Origin: Brassica napus
Taxonomy: Eukaryota > Streptophyta > Magnoliopsida > Brassicales > Brassicaceae
Assembly: GCF_020379485.1 (NCBI RefSeq)
Contig: NC_063450.1
Location: 29,178,137 to 29,242,136 of the forward strand
Direction: 5' to 3'
DNA: 64,000 bases
In this document: piece after piece, positions 9,748-20,863 of the stretch
Numbering within the stretch: position 1 is the stretch's first letter
How the letters are laid out: the number at the start of each line of letters is the position of its first letter
Notes under the pieces: model-generated
What the model saw: only the letters and a program-made list of their open reading frames with translations
The model's database searches: none
What the model was told of the DNA's origin: nothing
Program-made: the position numbers and the translations under genes

Positions 9748-10276
9748 CTCTCTTCTTCCTCTGCGCGACTCCTCTCTCCTTTCCGGCGATTTCCCCCTGA
9801 AATCCTACGATATCTCCGGCGATCTCCCCCTTCTCTTACACAAATCATGTAAGGACCCTATCCCACTCTCTTAGGTTCTATTTGTTAGGTTTTTGTGTAG
9901 TTTTGATAGATTTTTGTTAGGGTGATTGGTTAGGATTGTGATTTGGTTGTATAATAGGTTTAGGATTATGATTTGGTTGAATAATTTGTTTTGTTGAATT
10001 GATTTAGAATTTTTTTATAAATCAATTCAACAAAACAAATTATTCAACCAAATCATAATCCTAAACCTATTATACAACCAAATCACAATCCTAACCAATC
10101 ACCCTAACAAAAATCTATTAAAACTACACAAAAACCTAACAAATAGAACCTAAGAGAGTGGGATAGGGTCCTTACATGATTTGTGTAAGAGAAGGGAGAG
10201 ATCGCCGGAGATATCGTCGGATTTCAGGGGGAAATCGCCGGAAAGGAGAGAGGAGTCGCGCAGAGGAAGAAGAGAG
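9748..10276. repeat. Near-perfect inverted repeat, two 259-bp arms, 11-bp spacer
   Basis: Arm 9748-10006 is the reverse complement of arm 10018-10276, with no indels and only a few mismatches (three seen by eye). The spacer is 10007-10017. The left arm looks like a CT-rich gene leader with an ATG near 9847 (TTCCGGCGATTTCCCC, then AAATCATGTAAGG). The right arm is therefore an inverted copy of it, placed directly downstream. A transcript crossing it would fold into a stem of about 259 bp. It sits upstream of the TnpA-like exons. Confidence 0.93.
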
Positions 10277-10418
10277 ATTTTTCTATATAAATTCGATTTT
10301 TTGGATTTTACAAAAAAAAATTTGTATATAAATTCGATTTTTTGGATTTTACAAAACATTTTAAATATCTATAAAACTTTTTTTGTGATTAAAAACTATT
10401 ATTTGGGATTTAAAAATA

Positions 10419-10424
<6 letters not shown>

Positions 10425-10505
<81 letters not shown>
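10425..10505. repeat. (AT)n microsatellite, about 80 bp
   Basis: This is an uninterrupted AT dinucleotide run. The frame open across it is not a gene. Confidence 0.97.
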
Positions 10506-10508
<3 letters not shown>

Positions 10509-10629
10509 AAAACTATTTTTTTGTAATTATTAAACTATTTTTATTTATTAAAACTATTTTTTGTTTATTAGAACTATTTTTATATATTTATTAAATATTT
10601 TTAATATATATAAATCTTTTTTTGTGATT

Positions 10630-11110
10630 AAATTATGAGAAAAAGATAAAAATAGCATTAAATCAAGTTTTTGTTCCCAAACTAGCACTCAAGGTCAAAA
10701 GTCACAAAAATAGCATTTAATGTTTTATCAAAAGTCACAAATTTAGGGTTTAGAGTTAAAGGGTGGGGTTTAGAATTTAGGGTTTAGGGTTTAGGGTTTA
10801 GGGTTTAGGGTTTAGAGTTTAGGGTTTAGGGTTTAGGGTTTAGGGTTTAGAGTTTAGGGTTTAGGGTTTAGAGTTTAGGGTTTAGGGATTAGGGTTTAGG
10901 GTTTAGAATTTAGGGTTTAGGGTTTAGAGTTTAGGGTTTAGGGTTTAGAGTTGAGAAATGAAGTTTTAGGGATAAGGTTTCAAATTTTGGAAAATAAAAA
11001 AATTAAAATTTTCAAAAGATAAAATGCTATTTTGGTCATTTTAGTTTTTGAGTGCTATTTTTGTGATATAAACTTAGAAATGTGCTATTTTGGAGATTTG
11101 CCCCATATTT
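10630..11110. repeat. Interstitial TTTAGGG-type repeat block with diverged inverted flanks
   Basis: From about 10740 to 10955 the sequence is a run of TTTAGGG units mixed with TTTAGAG and TTAGAATT variants, i.e. plant telomere-like repeats. It is flanked by matching reverse-oriented text: AAAATAGCATTAAAT and TAGCACTCAAGGTCAAAA on the left, and TTTTGAGTGCTATTTTTGTG and GTGCTATTTTGGAGATTTGCC on the right. The whole block may be a small mobile unit with imperfect terminal inverted repeats. No coding content. Confidence 0.65.
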
Positions 11111-11180
11111 GGGATTTTTAAAAAAAAAAAATTAATTTATATATTTCTCTATTTATTAAATATATTTTTTTAATTTACAG

Positions 11181-12791
11181 GTCTCATGATGATCAGACCC
11201 GGCCTCGACAGCGTCGTGGTCGTGGTGGTACGGGGAGCCAGTCTCGGGATTCCAGCCATTTTCAGGATTCCCCTTCGCCCCACAGCTCCAACCATACATC
11301 TCCCTCTGCTGCACCCGCTCCTCCTCCTCTCGCTCCCGCTGCTGCATCCGCTCCTGTTCTTCCGGGTCCTCCGGGAGTGATGCGTGTTGCGGAGTTGGTT
11401 CAACAGCCCGGTCGTGACCATCTTCCGTATCTCACTCCGTATCCACATGGACGGGGTCAAACATGGTAATTAAACATTTTTTTCTTTAAATTTGGATTCA
11501 TTATTAACCGTTTATTCTTTTTATTAGGTTCAACCGATCCGGGAACGGGATCAGCGCATGGATCAACCGTATGATGTACTCGGCCCTCGACAGTGGACAT
11601 CCGACTTTCACTCACTTCCCTACCGACAAGCAGGTTCTGTGGTTTCGTCAGTTTGCGGTAAGTATTCTAATTTTTTACTTATATTTTTAATCTTTAATAT
11701 AAATTTTCTACTAATTGTTTTTTTTTCAGCAATAGTTTAACTGGAATTCCGATGAGACGCTCTTTATCTATCACCACTTCGTCCATAAAGTTATGGGCAA
11801 CTATGGGAAGCGGATCCACGAGTGGAAGAAGAAGAAGTGGGAAATCAATAAGGTTTGATTTAATTTATTAAACAATTTTTTAATTTACTAAACTATTTTT
11901 GAATTTATTAAACTATTTTCTTTTTTTTATTATTAAAAGGTCCCAAAGTCGATGAACGACACGGTCTGGAAGGAGTTGTGTGCGCATTGGGATAAGGAAG
12001 AGACGAAAGAAACTTCTTCCACCAACTCCACCAACCGCAGGAGCGACCGTAAAGGGAAGGGCATCTACAAGCATAACTTGGGTGCTCAATCTATTGCCAC
12101 TCTGGGAGATCGCATGGTAAGTTCAACCGCTTTTTCTTCAATTATTTGAGTTTCAGAATTTTAATTTATTGTGCATTTCTTCTAATTTCTAATGTTTCTT
12201 TAATTTATGTTTTTTTTCAAGGCGGAAGAAAATGATGGCGAGCCGGTTGATGATCTCGCGCGCCCTAATGAGGAGGGCGTATACCAACAAGAAGACCGGC
12301 CAGATTGATGACGGTCTTGTGAGGGTGGTGGTCGACCTGGTCCAAACTCAGGTGGTAGACGAAGTGTCTCAGCTTCAAACCGAGGATGACGCTTCGACGG
12401 CTTCGACCAACTTGTCCCGGTTTCGAATCAACGAAATCGTTGAATCCGTAAGTTCTTTTTTTTTTAAAGTTCAATTCATTTATTTCTTGGTTTAAATTTG
12501 TAAATTTGACTATTTTCTATTCAGTCGGTTCCAAAGAAGAAGGGACGTTTGGTCGGTTTGGGTCGTCGCACCCGGTCGGTTCCTCCTTCTTCTGCACCAC
12601 CGCCCTTTGTTGATCCAGAAGTACTTACGGCTCAGTTGAAGGACAAAGATGATCGTATATCTTTGTTGGAGACCCAGATGGCGGCTCAACAGGCGGGCTA
12701 TGAGGCACAAAGGAGGCTGAACCAGCAAATGATGGAGATGATGCAGAGGATGTACCCGAACGAGGTGTTCCCGGACGTGCCAGACCCGTAG
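11181..12791 (+). pseudogene. CACTA TnpA-like protein (Transposase_24, Ptta/En/Spm type), broken
   Basis: Six exons can be traced with GT-AG borders: 11181-11465, 11528-11657, 11730-11852, 11940-12116, 12222-12447 and 12525-12791. They encode a Pro/Ala/Ser-rich N-part, then the Transposase_24 pattern ([65 protein letters not shown]-like YTNKKTGQIDDG). The end is a C-terminal coiled-coil-like segment (LKDKDDRISLLETQMAAQQ) before TAG 12789-12791. Two lesions are visible: an in-frame TAG at 11733-11735 just after the third exon starts, and a frameshift in exon 5 between about 12255 and 12280. After the frameshift the family pattern continues in another frame. Exons upstream of 11181 are not resolved because the leader was rearranged by the inverted repeat. 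TnpA of CACTA elements binds subterminal repeats. Confidence 0.8.
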
Positions 12792-12929
12792 TTTTTTTTT
12801 TTCCAAAAACTCAGAATGTTTTATTTTTATTTGTGAAACTTTGAATATTAATTAATATGATTTCAATTTTAATTTTAATTTCATATTTTCGAATTTAAAT
12901 TTCAGAATTTTTTTTTTTTTTTAAATAAT

Positions 12930-13384
12930 ATTTTTTACATTCCGAGGAAATTAATTATATTTTTTACTCGATCGATCGATGCGTTTTTGGACATAAATCC
13001 ATCGATCGATCTGTTTACAAAAAAACGTTCGGAATATACCGAGGGACATGTTTCTCGGAATATACTGAGGAACTGTTCCCTCGGTATATACCGAACTGTT
13101 CCAAAAACGCATCGATCGATGAACGTCCGAGGAAATATCCCGACGAAGTTCTCCCTCGGTATATTCCGAGGACATTTCCGACAAACTAGTGATCCTCGGA
13201 ATTTCTTCGGAAGTTTGTTTCCTCGGAATTCCGTCGGAAAATTCCGAGGGATTTCCGAAGAAAGAAGAAATTCCGAGAAATTATTTCCGACGACTTGTTT
13301 CGTCGGTATGTCGTCGGAATAACGATATTCCGACGAAATTCCGACGATTTTTTCCCTCATAATTCTTGCTGTTTTCTTGTAGTG
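12930..13384. repeat. CACTA 3' subterminal repeats and terminal inverted repeat
   Basis: Dense TTCCGAGGAA, CCTCGGAATATTCC and TTCCGACGAAATTCC motifs in both orientations run from 12940 to about 13350, together with ATCGATCGAT palindromes. They end in GCTGTTTTCTTGTAGTG. Such motif clusters are the expected TnpA binding region. The terminus lies only about 100 bp from the stop codon of the REM gene. Confidence 0.85.
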
Positions 13385-13482
13385 ATTCAACATTTGTACA
13401 CGTTTCTAACCAAAACCGCTAGATGCTAGGGAGCTAGGCCGTCATGGAAGAACCGAATACAACACAATGTATAGTTTTAAGT

Positions 13483-14719
13483 TTACATAGAAAGAACGTG
13501 GTAACCACTTTTGGCAGCAGTAGTAAGCAACGTCCCACGGAATATACGAACTAGAATCTGGCTGCATGTCCCATTACTTGACACAATAAACTCAAACAAA
13601 CACTTATTGGGATTCCTCAAGTTATGGCTTTCACAGAAACACAACCACGAATCATATGAGAATATGTATCCTCTACCGTGTTTCTCAATCTTCAGTGGCC
13701 ATTTCTTTCCATTTTCATCACAAAGCTCGATGTCTTGGCCTTCCTCCAGCTCGATCCCGTTCGCTTTCAGAAAAGTTGTCGGTATTTCCTAGCAACACAT
13801 AGAAAACTCATATTTGTTTGTTTATGTTATAACCATTAAGACATATTCATATATAGAACCGGTTCTTACAACTCACCAGTAAACGAAGTGAACCGACTGC
13901 AATATTCCTCACAAAATGCGGATTCTTGGGTTTATAAACCGGTTCTTCAGATCCTTTGTGTTTCTTCTCAGGAACCCATGACATCTCACGAGGATCTACA
14001 TATGATCAAAATCAAACTTGAATAAATTGAATCAAATAGGATATAAAAAAAACAGCTAAATTCAGATACCTCTAGACCGGTTATCTTTTTTCCTAGTATT
14101 TCTTCGGTGGCCCGGTTCAATATCACCAAGAACACTAGCCTCCTCTCTAACCGAAACGCGTTTACGATTCTGCATGACCCTCTTGCCACAGTCTTCCCAA
14201 GGTTCCGGTTTGATAGAAATACCCACCGGTTTAACGATAACCGGTTCTTTCTCAACAGAAACCCTAAATCTATCAAGGTCTTTTTTACATCCGTCTTTGG
14301 CGAAAATCGTGACGTCAAATCTAGACTCGCCGTTGTATCTAAACAAAAGAAAGTCTCCAAAATCAAGAGAATGTTCGTTTGCAAATTTTTCCCAACCTTG
14401 TCTGAAAACAACAGCACCAGTCTTTGTCTCCACATCCCATAACCGTCCGATCTCATCTACTAATACCACTCTCTTAGGTAATGGCTTATCTAAGATGTTT
14501 ATGAATGCTTGAGGTATCACCTGCACTTTAATTTTGATATTAATTAGTTTCCAAGAGAAAAAAGAATATTTAACTCCTAGAGAAGAAAAGAGATAACATA
14601 TAAGAGCAGACCAGTTGGTGAGAGCTGAACTCGGGAAGATAAACCTTGAAAAACTCCAAGTCTTTACGCCCATGAGAGGAAGAAGATGGAGAAGAAGTCT
14701 TCTCACTAGTTTCAACCAT
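13483..14719 (-). CDS. REM-type B3 transcription factor with two B3 domains (At5g66980-like)
   Basis: There are four exons on the minus strand: 14612-14719, 14070-14520, 13877-13995 and 13483-13788, all with GT-AG borders and continuous phase. They give 327 residues. The start MVETSEKTS is preceded by no other in-frame Met in that exon. First B3 domain, about residues 20-117: FFKVYLPEFSSHQLVIPQAF, RVVLVDEIGRLWDVET, LDFGDFLLFRYNGESRFDV. A basic linker (MQNRKRVSVREE) follows, then the second B3 domain, about 211-312: NPHFVRNIAVGSLRLLEIPT, GQDIELCDENGKKWPLKI, CLFEFIVSSNGTCSQI. The protein would bind DNA in the nucleus; targets are unknown. Its order next to the prolyl-oligopeptidase remnant fits Arabidopsis At5g66980 as I recall it. 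The CACTA end 99 bp downstream probably interrupts its 3' UTR. Confidence 0.88.
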
Positions 14720-15050
14720 TCTTTCTTTCTTCTTCTTTGATCAGCTTTTTGGTAGTGATTAAGTAAATAAAACAAGAGAGGGTTTAAAGACTGAAGAAGA
14801 TCTAAGAACAAGAGGGTTCAAGATTCATGAATGAGAGGACGAGAGGATATAATCTTGTGTGATAAACTGATACGAAAACCTTTATTAGCGAGAAAACAAA
14901 CAGGCAAATTTATATTTTCGGTGCCCTAATAAAAAGGAAAATAAATCGCCAACTTTTGGGTAAGTTACGAGTTTTGCTTTCTACTCCCCTTGGTTTTTGT
15001 TATTTATGTTACAGCCTCTAAACTTCTATTTTTTTACAACTTAATACCTT
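14720..15050. promoter_or_regulatory. Divergent intergenic region between REM and prolyl-oligopeptidase remnant
   Basis: About 330 bp separates two outward-facing genes and must hold both promoters. The sequence is CT/GA-rich near the REM start and AT-rich in the middle. No distinctive element was recognised. Confidence 0.4.
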
Positions 15051-15087
15051 TATGACAATCTCTGAGACGCAAAACCTCTGTAAACCC

Positions 15088-17077
15088 CAACAACAGTGCT
15101 CTCCTCCCATCTCTACCGGACCTTCCGTCATAACAATCATCGTTTCCGGCAACAATGCCGCCGTTACAAGCCTCAGAAGACTCCTCCTCCACCTCCACCA
15201 CCCCCTACGTTACCAAAACCTCCGAAGAAGCCTCAGAGTTTCACCTTCCACGGCGCGACGTGGGAGGATCCTTACAGCTGGATGTCTAAGCTCAGAAGAC
15301 AAAGTGGCGATGCGACACACGGATATCTACATGGAGAAATAAGAGAAGTACACCGAAGATGGCTTCTCGCTTGGTTCGTTAAAAATTAAACAGACTTTTT
15401 CTTGTTCCTTTCTTTGAATTCAGTTAAAGAGTGGTGAAAAGCTCGAATTATGTTTTGGGTAATTGGACATTGATTTTTGGTTGTATTATAGAAGGGTTGA
15501 AGAAGGAAAGCAGTAGTATCCAGTACTGTGTAGGAGGAGGCTAGCGAGCTTGCACGAGTAGTTTATTTCTCATAAGTCTCCTGCTGCTGGGTTTGATTTC
15601 ACTTCTGGGAAGAGTATTGAGCAGAAGCTGCTTGACTACAATCAGGAAAGCTGATAGATTTGGAGGTAAATAAAGCAACTCTAGGATCTCATACTTACTT
15701 GTAAGCATGGTTCTAAAAATCGGTTTATGCTGCAACTAACTATGTCCTCTCCAAAACATTTTATAAGACTCAAATCGGTTTGAACTATTCTAAATTGGTT
15801 AAATCGTTTTAAATCAGTTCAAATATGTTAAATTAAGCAATAAAGTTAGTACAAATACAACAAAAATCTGATTTCTTTGGTTTTGTATATCTAACTTTGA
15901 TAATTCATCAATATTAGTTTCATAATTAAACTCAAAACTAAAATGGAACATCGTGCAGCAGCAAAACATGCTTCACGAGAGAACACGGGTTTTATACGGC
16001 ACTGCAAACTCCACCGAGACAGGCACAAGAACTGTCAGTTTTGATAGTGAGGAGGATATTACTAGTGCCTTGAATGACAACTTGTGGAATGACTTAACCG
16101 AGTTTTATGCCATGATGGAGCCATGGTCCCGTTAACTGTTGTTTACTCGAGAGCTCAGAGAGAAGGGAACCGGAAACCTGGTCTGCTTCATGCTCATGGT
16201 GCTGCTTATGGTGAAATGCTTGATAAGAGATGGCTAAAAGCCTCCTTGGCCGTGGATGGGTTCTTGCATATGCAGATGTTAGGTCAGTCCCATCTTCTCA
16301 CTCTCTCTCAAAAAGATGATATGTATTCAGAGGCGGAGGTGGAAAAGGAAAGAAGTGGCATCAAGAAGGAAGTGGCGCAAAGAAACTATAACTCTGTTAA
16401 AGATTACATTCACTGTGCCAAGTTCCTTGTTGAGAACAATATAGTTCAAGAAAACAAGCTCGCCGGTCGGGGATACAGTGCAGGAGGGCTTGTCGTTGCT
16501 TCAGCCATAAATCACTGTCCTGATCTATTTCAATCTGCCGTCTAAAGGTAACAAGGAAGCTGTGCATCCATTAAAAAAGTAAGACATCAAATGTGTCTTT
16601 TGTTTTTTGTTTCAGGTTACTTTTCTTGATCCAACTCATACTCTAATACATCCCAATGCTACCCTTAACGGCAGTAGACTACGAAGAGGTTGGATATCCA
16701 GGAGATATCATCGATGATTTTCATGCAATACGCGAGTGCTCTCCTTATGAAAACATTCCTAAAGATGTTCTTTATCCAGCAGTTTTAGTTACCTCCTCAT
16801 TCAATACTCGGTTAAGTATTCAGCACTCTCTCGGTCATAGATGGTTTATACTCTTGCCTCCTATGGATGTTTAAGATTTTCTTCTCTCGCATTTGTCAGA
16901 TTTGGTGTATGGGAAGCTGCGAAATGGGTTGCAAGAGTTCGTGACAATACATTCAATGACCCGGAACGCCCTCTCTTACTCAACTTGACTACTGATATTG
17001 TCGAAGAAAACAGGTTCTTGCAGACTAAGGAATCTGCGTTAGCGATTGCTTTTATTATAAAGATGATGGAATCTTGA
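15088..17077 (+). pseudogene. Prolyl oligopeptidase family protease, decayed (At5g66960-like)
   Basis: Pieces of a protease-II/prolyl-oligopeptidase protein appear in order but in different frames. The N-terminal piece at 15096-15350 has a poly-Pro stretch, SFTFHGATWEDPYSWMSK, then a frameshift into EDKVAMRHTDIYME. A second piece at 15490-15660 (SPAAGFDFTSGK, EQKLLDYNQE) contains stops. The beta-propeller middle is almost entirely missing, and the C-terminal hydrolase part lies at 15955-17077. The latter has QQQNMLHERTRVLYGTAN, the nucleophile motif GRGYSAGGLVVAS (Ser in GYSAGG), VLVTSSFNTR and the tail NLTTDIVEENRFLQTKESAL. Several stops, frameshifts and the missing middle make it non-functional. 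It is convergent with the intact PLP-transferase-like gene, as expected from the Arabidopsis order. Confidence 0.88.
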
Positions 17078-17312
17078 AAGCAAACCCATCATCAGTCACA
17101 GAGAGCAGCTATCTTCTTGTTCTAAAATTTATGTATGAATCAATGAATTTTATGACACAAGATAGAAAATAAATGAACAGTTACAGCTGCAAACTTTTCT
17201 GGGATCGTCTCTGTTCACATAACTTGCCAGAATCATACATGTGAATGCTCTCAGATAAGTACAGTAAAGGAAGTGTAGCAAAACAAAATGTATTCATTGC
17301 TCATGTCTTCTT

Positions 17313-19895
17313 CTAAGTTTCTGAAGAGTCATCTTCTTCAATAACTGTTGGGAGTGTCCCTTGTTTAGCAAAGCCTGGACTCAAGAACTTTGCCACGAAA
17401 CTCCATAATCTGTAAACATCTTCAAAGTTTGTTAAGAACCCAAGTGAAGCTGTGACAACCTCAACTCTTATGAACCCGTTGTTGTTCCTTCCATCTGGTT
17501 TCCAAGAACTCGAATCTTCGCTTCTTCGATTATCGACGATCTTTATGTGACTGAGGTAACCAATGCCTAGAGATATACCTTCTCTTTCAGCTAGCTTCTG
17601 CACTATCTCAGGATGAACCATCCCACTCTTCAAATCCCTTACGTTAAACGCCACGGATGATCCTCGCTCGTATTTGATCTTTGGACCGTAGATTTGAACA
17701 AGATTCTTGTGCTCTCCACCGGGGTCTGATCTAGGCAGCCTTAGCTGGAGCAGAGAAGTCACAAGCCAGTTAATGAGGTACCGGAGTCTCGAGGTGGTCT
17801 TGTTGAGACCTAACATGTTCACATGATCAATGTGACGGCAAACGATCTCTGGTTCTCTCTGATCATCATCCCATTCTGCTCCTCCATTGCTTCCATCTTC
17901 TTCTTCTTCATCATCTTCAAAGCTGATCACCGATGCTTCTCCATGATCTACTGATCTGAAAGATACTCTTCGTTTACTGGGATGTTCATCTTCGTTCACA
18001 AGAACTCTCCCACCATTGTACTGACTCTTCTCCCTTCTCCCTAGCAGCCTAAACTCGCCTTCTGTTTCTCTTCTTATCGCACTCTCTTTGATTCCAGAGG
18101 TTGAAAAACCATTCCCATTTCCATTTCCTTCAGAAATCATCTTACTGCTGCTCCCTCCATCTTCTTCTTCTTCTTCTTCAATCTCATTAACGCGCAACAC
18201 ATGACTAGTGTCAGCTACTTCTTGTGATACTGACAAAACAGCAGCATCAAACGAGAGAACATGCCTCCCACCGTTACTACCATTACTACTATCCTTCGGT
18301 CTAGGCGAGATCCTCCGTTTGTGGCTTTGTGGAGCCACAAGCAAGGGACTCTTCTGCTTGTTATCAGAATCAGCAGCAGGACTCTGACCCAAATCGATCC
18401 AGAGCTGGCTATCCGTTGACTCATCTTCACTAAAAACAGGACTCTTTATCAACTCACCCACTGAGATACTCTCAGCTTCCTCAAACACAGTGCTCGTTCC
18501 ATCTCTATCCGAACCAACCTCATGATCCATATCCGTCTCAAACACATCCTGCACTTGAGCAGAAGTGTAAACACCAGAGAACGCAGGCAGCTGAGTTCCC
18601 ACGGCTTTATCATCCCCGTTAACAGCGATATCATTGTGTTCGATCCCGCTCAAACCATCCATGGAGTCACTTAGATAGAGAGGATACTCGGGCGTTATCT
18701 TCACAATCCCTGAACACGTCTTCCCTGATTGACTCTGCAAGCAGCTAATCACAGACTTCTTAATCAACAGACAGCCAAAACCAGTCGGATCATACCCAAA
18801 CACACGGTAAAACGAAGTGATGATGAAATCAGGACGGAACAAAGACAAGCCGAGCGAGTCCATGTCCTTAGGACCTAAAGCACCAGCGTCAAGCAACACA
18901 TGCCAATTATTCTGCTGAGCCAACGCCATCCACTGGTAAGAGTACTTAGAACCCGTGACCCTCGACTGAACCGGGAACACAAACAAACCGGTAGCTGCAT
19001 CCTTCTTCCTCTTCTTCTTACTCAGAATCTCCTTCTTAAGATCCATCGAACACAGCCTAAGCGTCGGCCACTTAAACCAAGCGCTACCAACCTTTGCGCC
19101 TTTCTCCTTAGCGCACTGACCCATCCAGCTAACCGACTGGCTCTCGTGATCAAACATGGTCAAAAGCTTCTTGTTCGTGTGAAAGGGATAAGACTCAGCA
19201 AGCAGCTTGAAAGCGGAGCCTCTACTAACAGTGAAGACAAGACCGTACTCACTCTCAGGGATGTTCAAGTAGTCCATGATCCTAATCTTGATATCATGCT
19301 CTATGGAGCCTCTCTCAGCGCCACCGTACAAAGCATGGTTGCTTAAATTAGCACTAATCTCCGACAAACTAAAAGTGCAAGTGTCCCAGTAATGAACGGT
19401 CTGAAGATACGAGAAGAGCCCGAACCCGCAGTAGTCGAGACATACCTTCGGTAACGACAAATGGAAGTACTCATCGTTTCTCAGCTGGTCCACTTTCTCA
19501 GAAGACTGATACTTCGGATACATTGTCAAGAACGTGGCTAAGGCCTCTTGGAGATCAGGGAGAGCTTCCTCTGATTCGAAAGCTCTTTGAGCTGCGAGGG
19601 AAGTAGCGCGGAGGAACTCGCGCTGAGCGTTGAGCCTAGCGAGCGATCTCGAGCGTCCGAGGGTTTGGTCTTGAGGCTCGTGGTGGTCTTCTTCTTCTTC
19701 GATGACTTGAGATTTGATGAGTAGGCCATCTTCTGATGCCTCTTCGAGAGCTTCTCTGAGCTTGGATTCGTGGAGTTTGCGTAAAGTCAGGGCCTTTGTG
19801 GACTCGGAGACATCTCGGCTCCTGCTGGTACTCTTCTTGTCGAGAACAAGAGCAGCAGCACAGTGGTAAAGTGGCTTCCAGAGTGAGATATGCAT
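17313..19895 (-). CDS. PLP-dependent transferase-like protein, molybdenum cofactor sulfurase-related (At5g66950-like)
   Basis: A single intronless ORF of 860 residues starts at ATG 19895-19893. Residues 130-380 show a class V aminotransferase / cysteine desulfurase-like fold: [85 protein letters not shown]. In molybdenum cofactor sulfurases the matching SFYK lysine binds PLP. Here the position is Arg364, so ordinary PLP chemistry is doubtful. A long Ser/acidic insert (about 410-690) separates this from a conserved C-terminal part ([40 protein letters not shown]). The first 130 residues are charged and helical. The family is known in Arabidopsis as three paralogues of unclear function; the symbol is left empty for that reason. 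The coding frame is intact and probably expressed. Confidence 0.92.
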   Translation of the reverse strand: MHISLWKPLYHCAAALVLDKKSTSRSRDVSESTKALTLRKLHESKLREALEEASEDGLLIKSQVIEEEEDHHEPQDQTLGRSRSLARLNAQREFLRATSLAAQRAFESEEALPDLQEALATFLTMYPKYQSSEKVDQLRNDEYFHLSLPKVCLDYCGFGLFSYLQTVHYWDTCTFSLSEISANLSNHALYGGAERGSIEHDIKIRIMDYLNIPESEYGLVFTVSRGSAFKLLAESYPFHTNKKLLTMFDHESQSVSWMGQCAKEKGAKVGSAWFKWPTLRLCSMDLKKEILSKKKRKKDAATGLFVFPVQSRVTGSKYSYQWMALAQQNNWHVLLDAGALGPKDMDSLGLSLFRPDFIITSFYRVFGYDPTGFGCLLIKKSVISCLQSQSGKTCSGIVKITPEYPLYLSDSMDGLSGIEHNDIAVNGDDKAVGTQLPAFSGVYTSAQVQDVFETDMDHEVGSDRDGTSTVFEEAESISVGELIKSPVFSEDESTDSQLWIDLGQSPAADSDNKQKSPLLVAPQSHKRRISPRPKDSSNGSNGGRHVLSFDAAVLSVSQEVADTSHVLRVNEIEEEEEEDGGSSSKMISEGNGNGNGFSTSGIKESAIRRETEGEFRLLGRREKSQYNGGRVLVNEDEHPSKRRVSFRSVDHGEASVISFEDDEEEEDGSNGGAEWDDDQREPEIVCRHIDHVNMLGLNKTTSRLRYLINWLVTSLLQLRLPRSDPGGEHKNLVQIYGPKIKYERGSSVAFNVRDLKSGMVHPEIVQKLAEREGISLGIGYLSHIKIVDNRRSEDSSSWKPDGRNNNGFIRVEVVTASLGFLTNFEDVYRLWSFVAKFLSPGFAKQGTLPTVIEEDDSSET

Positions 19896-20651
19896 CGAAA
19901 AATCCCTAACTGGTTTTCAAATGAAACCTAAATTTGGATTTTGAGTAACAAAGGTCACGACTTTAGGAACCTGGGATTTACCAGAAACAGAACCCACAAG
20001 TCAAAATCATCGATTCCAAACAGTTGAACAAAGGGAAGGATCAAAAAGTCAAAACCTTTGTCTCATCTTCAACAGAGAAAAACGAGTCAAAAGAAAGAGA
20101 TGCAAATCCCAAAAAAAAAAAGAAAAAAGAGAAGAACAGATCCACAAAACAGAGAGCTTTTGAGTATTTGTGTGTTTACATCTGAAAACACACACACACA
20201 CACAGAAGTAGAAGAAGCTTCTTGTTCCTACTTGAAGAGAAATTTGACTCCTTTCACATTAAGGAGAAAATTTAGAGCTTAATCTCTCTCTGGTGATATG
20301 ATATGATTATCTTCCCTTGAAACGTAAATTGTGACTAAAATGCCATTTGACTTTTATATATATGTGCCTAATATTATTTGCTGTTACTTGCTGTTCCAAT
20401 TCCAAATATTTCATTTTTACCTTTTCTTCCTAATTTTTTTAATCAATCTATCAATCCACCAAGCAGCATATATTATTCGATTTTTGATATCTTTTGGTGA
20501 TTGCTTAGTCTGGGCCCATGAAAGCTTCCTTCTTTTCTCTCAATTGTTTCGAAGTTCTCAAATATATTTAGCCAAAGATGAGACTTTCAAGAGATGGAGC
20601 CTAAAGTAAAGATCCCTTCTTCTGCATCTGTTTGATACGGAACAAGTAAAT
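19896..20651 (-). promoter_or_regulatory. 5' leader and promoter region of the PLP-transferase-like gene
   Basis: The sequence upstream of the minus-strand start is A/G-rich on the plus strand, with a short (CA)n tract near 20190-20204. No second gene is visible before the foldback element at 20662. The small open frames here have no recognisable features. Confidence 0.45.
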
Positions 20652-20863
20652 AATAAATATCGAGTATTCGGCCCAAAAAAACTAAACTTTGCACGAATTG
20701 CCAAAATAAATATTAATTTTTGGGCTGACCAAAAAAACACTAAACTTTCATTGACTTTAAAATTAATTAACAATGTTTTCGCTGACTTGCCAATTTAGCA
20801 CGCCGTCAACAAATTTAACATAAATATTTGACGTCGTTTTACATGATTTGAAATTAAAAATAT

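Larger units (their letters stand above)
1..13384 (+). mobile_element. Large CACTA (En/Spm) transposon, 5' end outside window
   Basis: The right terminus reads GCTGTTTTCTTGTAGTG (ending at 13384), the reverse complement of a CACTACAAGAAAACAGC terminus typical of Brassicaceae CACTA elements. Just inside it lies about 400 bp of subterminal TTCCGAGGAA and TTCCGACGAAA motifs. The interior carries a TNP2-type transposase remnant (1-1082) and a TnpA-like gene (11181-12791) in the same orientation, the standard CACTA gene pair. An ATHILA-ORF-1-like gene and a Ty3/gypsy insertion lie between them. The left terminus is not in the window, so the 3-bp target duplication cannot be checked. The overall layout resembles the Bot1 family of Brassica, but that assignment is only an inference. 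Confidence 0.85.

Noticed and set aside
10181..10510. 109-codon open frame ending in an Ile/Tyr run
   Set aside because: It is composed of the inverted-repeat arm and the AT microsatellite; no gene features.
10740..10955. True chromosome end
   Set aside because: The TTTAGGG units are degenerate and lie inside a transposon with genes on both sides, so this is interstitial.
14062..14811. 249-codon frame with a hydrophobic N-terminus as the REM protein
   Set aside because: Its first 100 residues read through the promoter, exon 1 in a wrong frame and intron 1. The spliced four-exon model starting at 14719 gives complete B3 domains.
17313..19895. Calling the PLP-transferase-like gene a molybdenum cofactor sulfurase (ABA3)
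   Set aside because: The catalytic lysine is replaced by arginine, the C-terminal MOSC domain is missing and the long acidic insert is foreign to ABA3.
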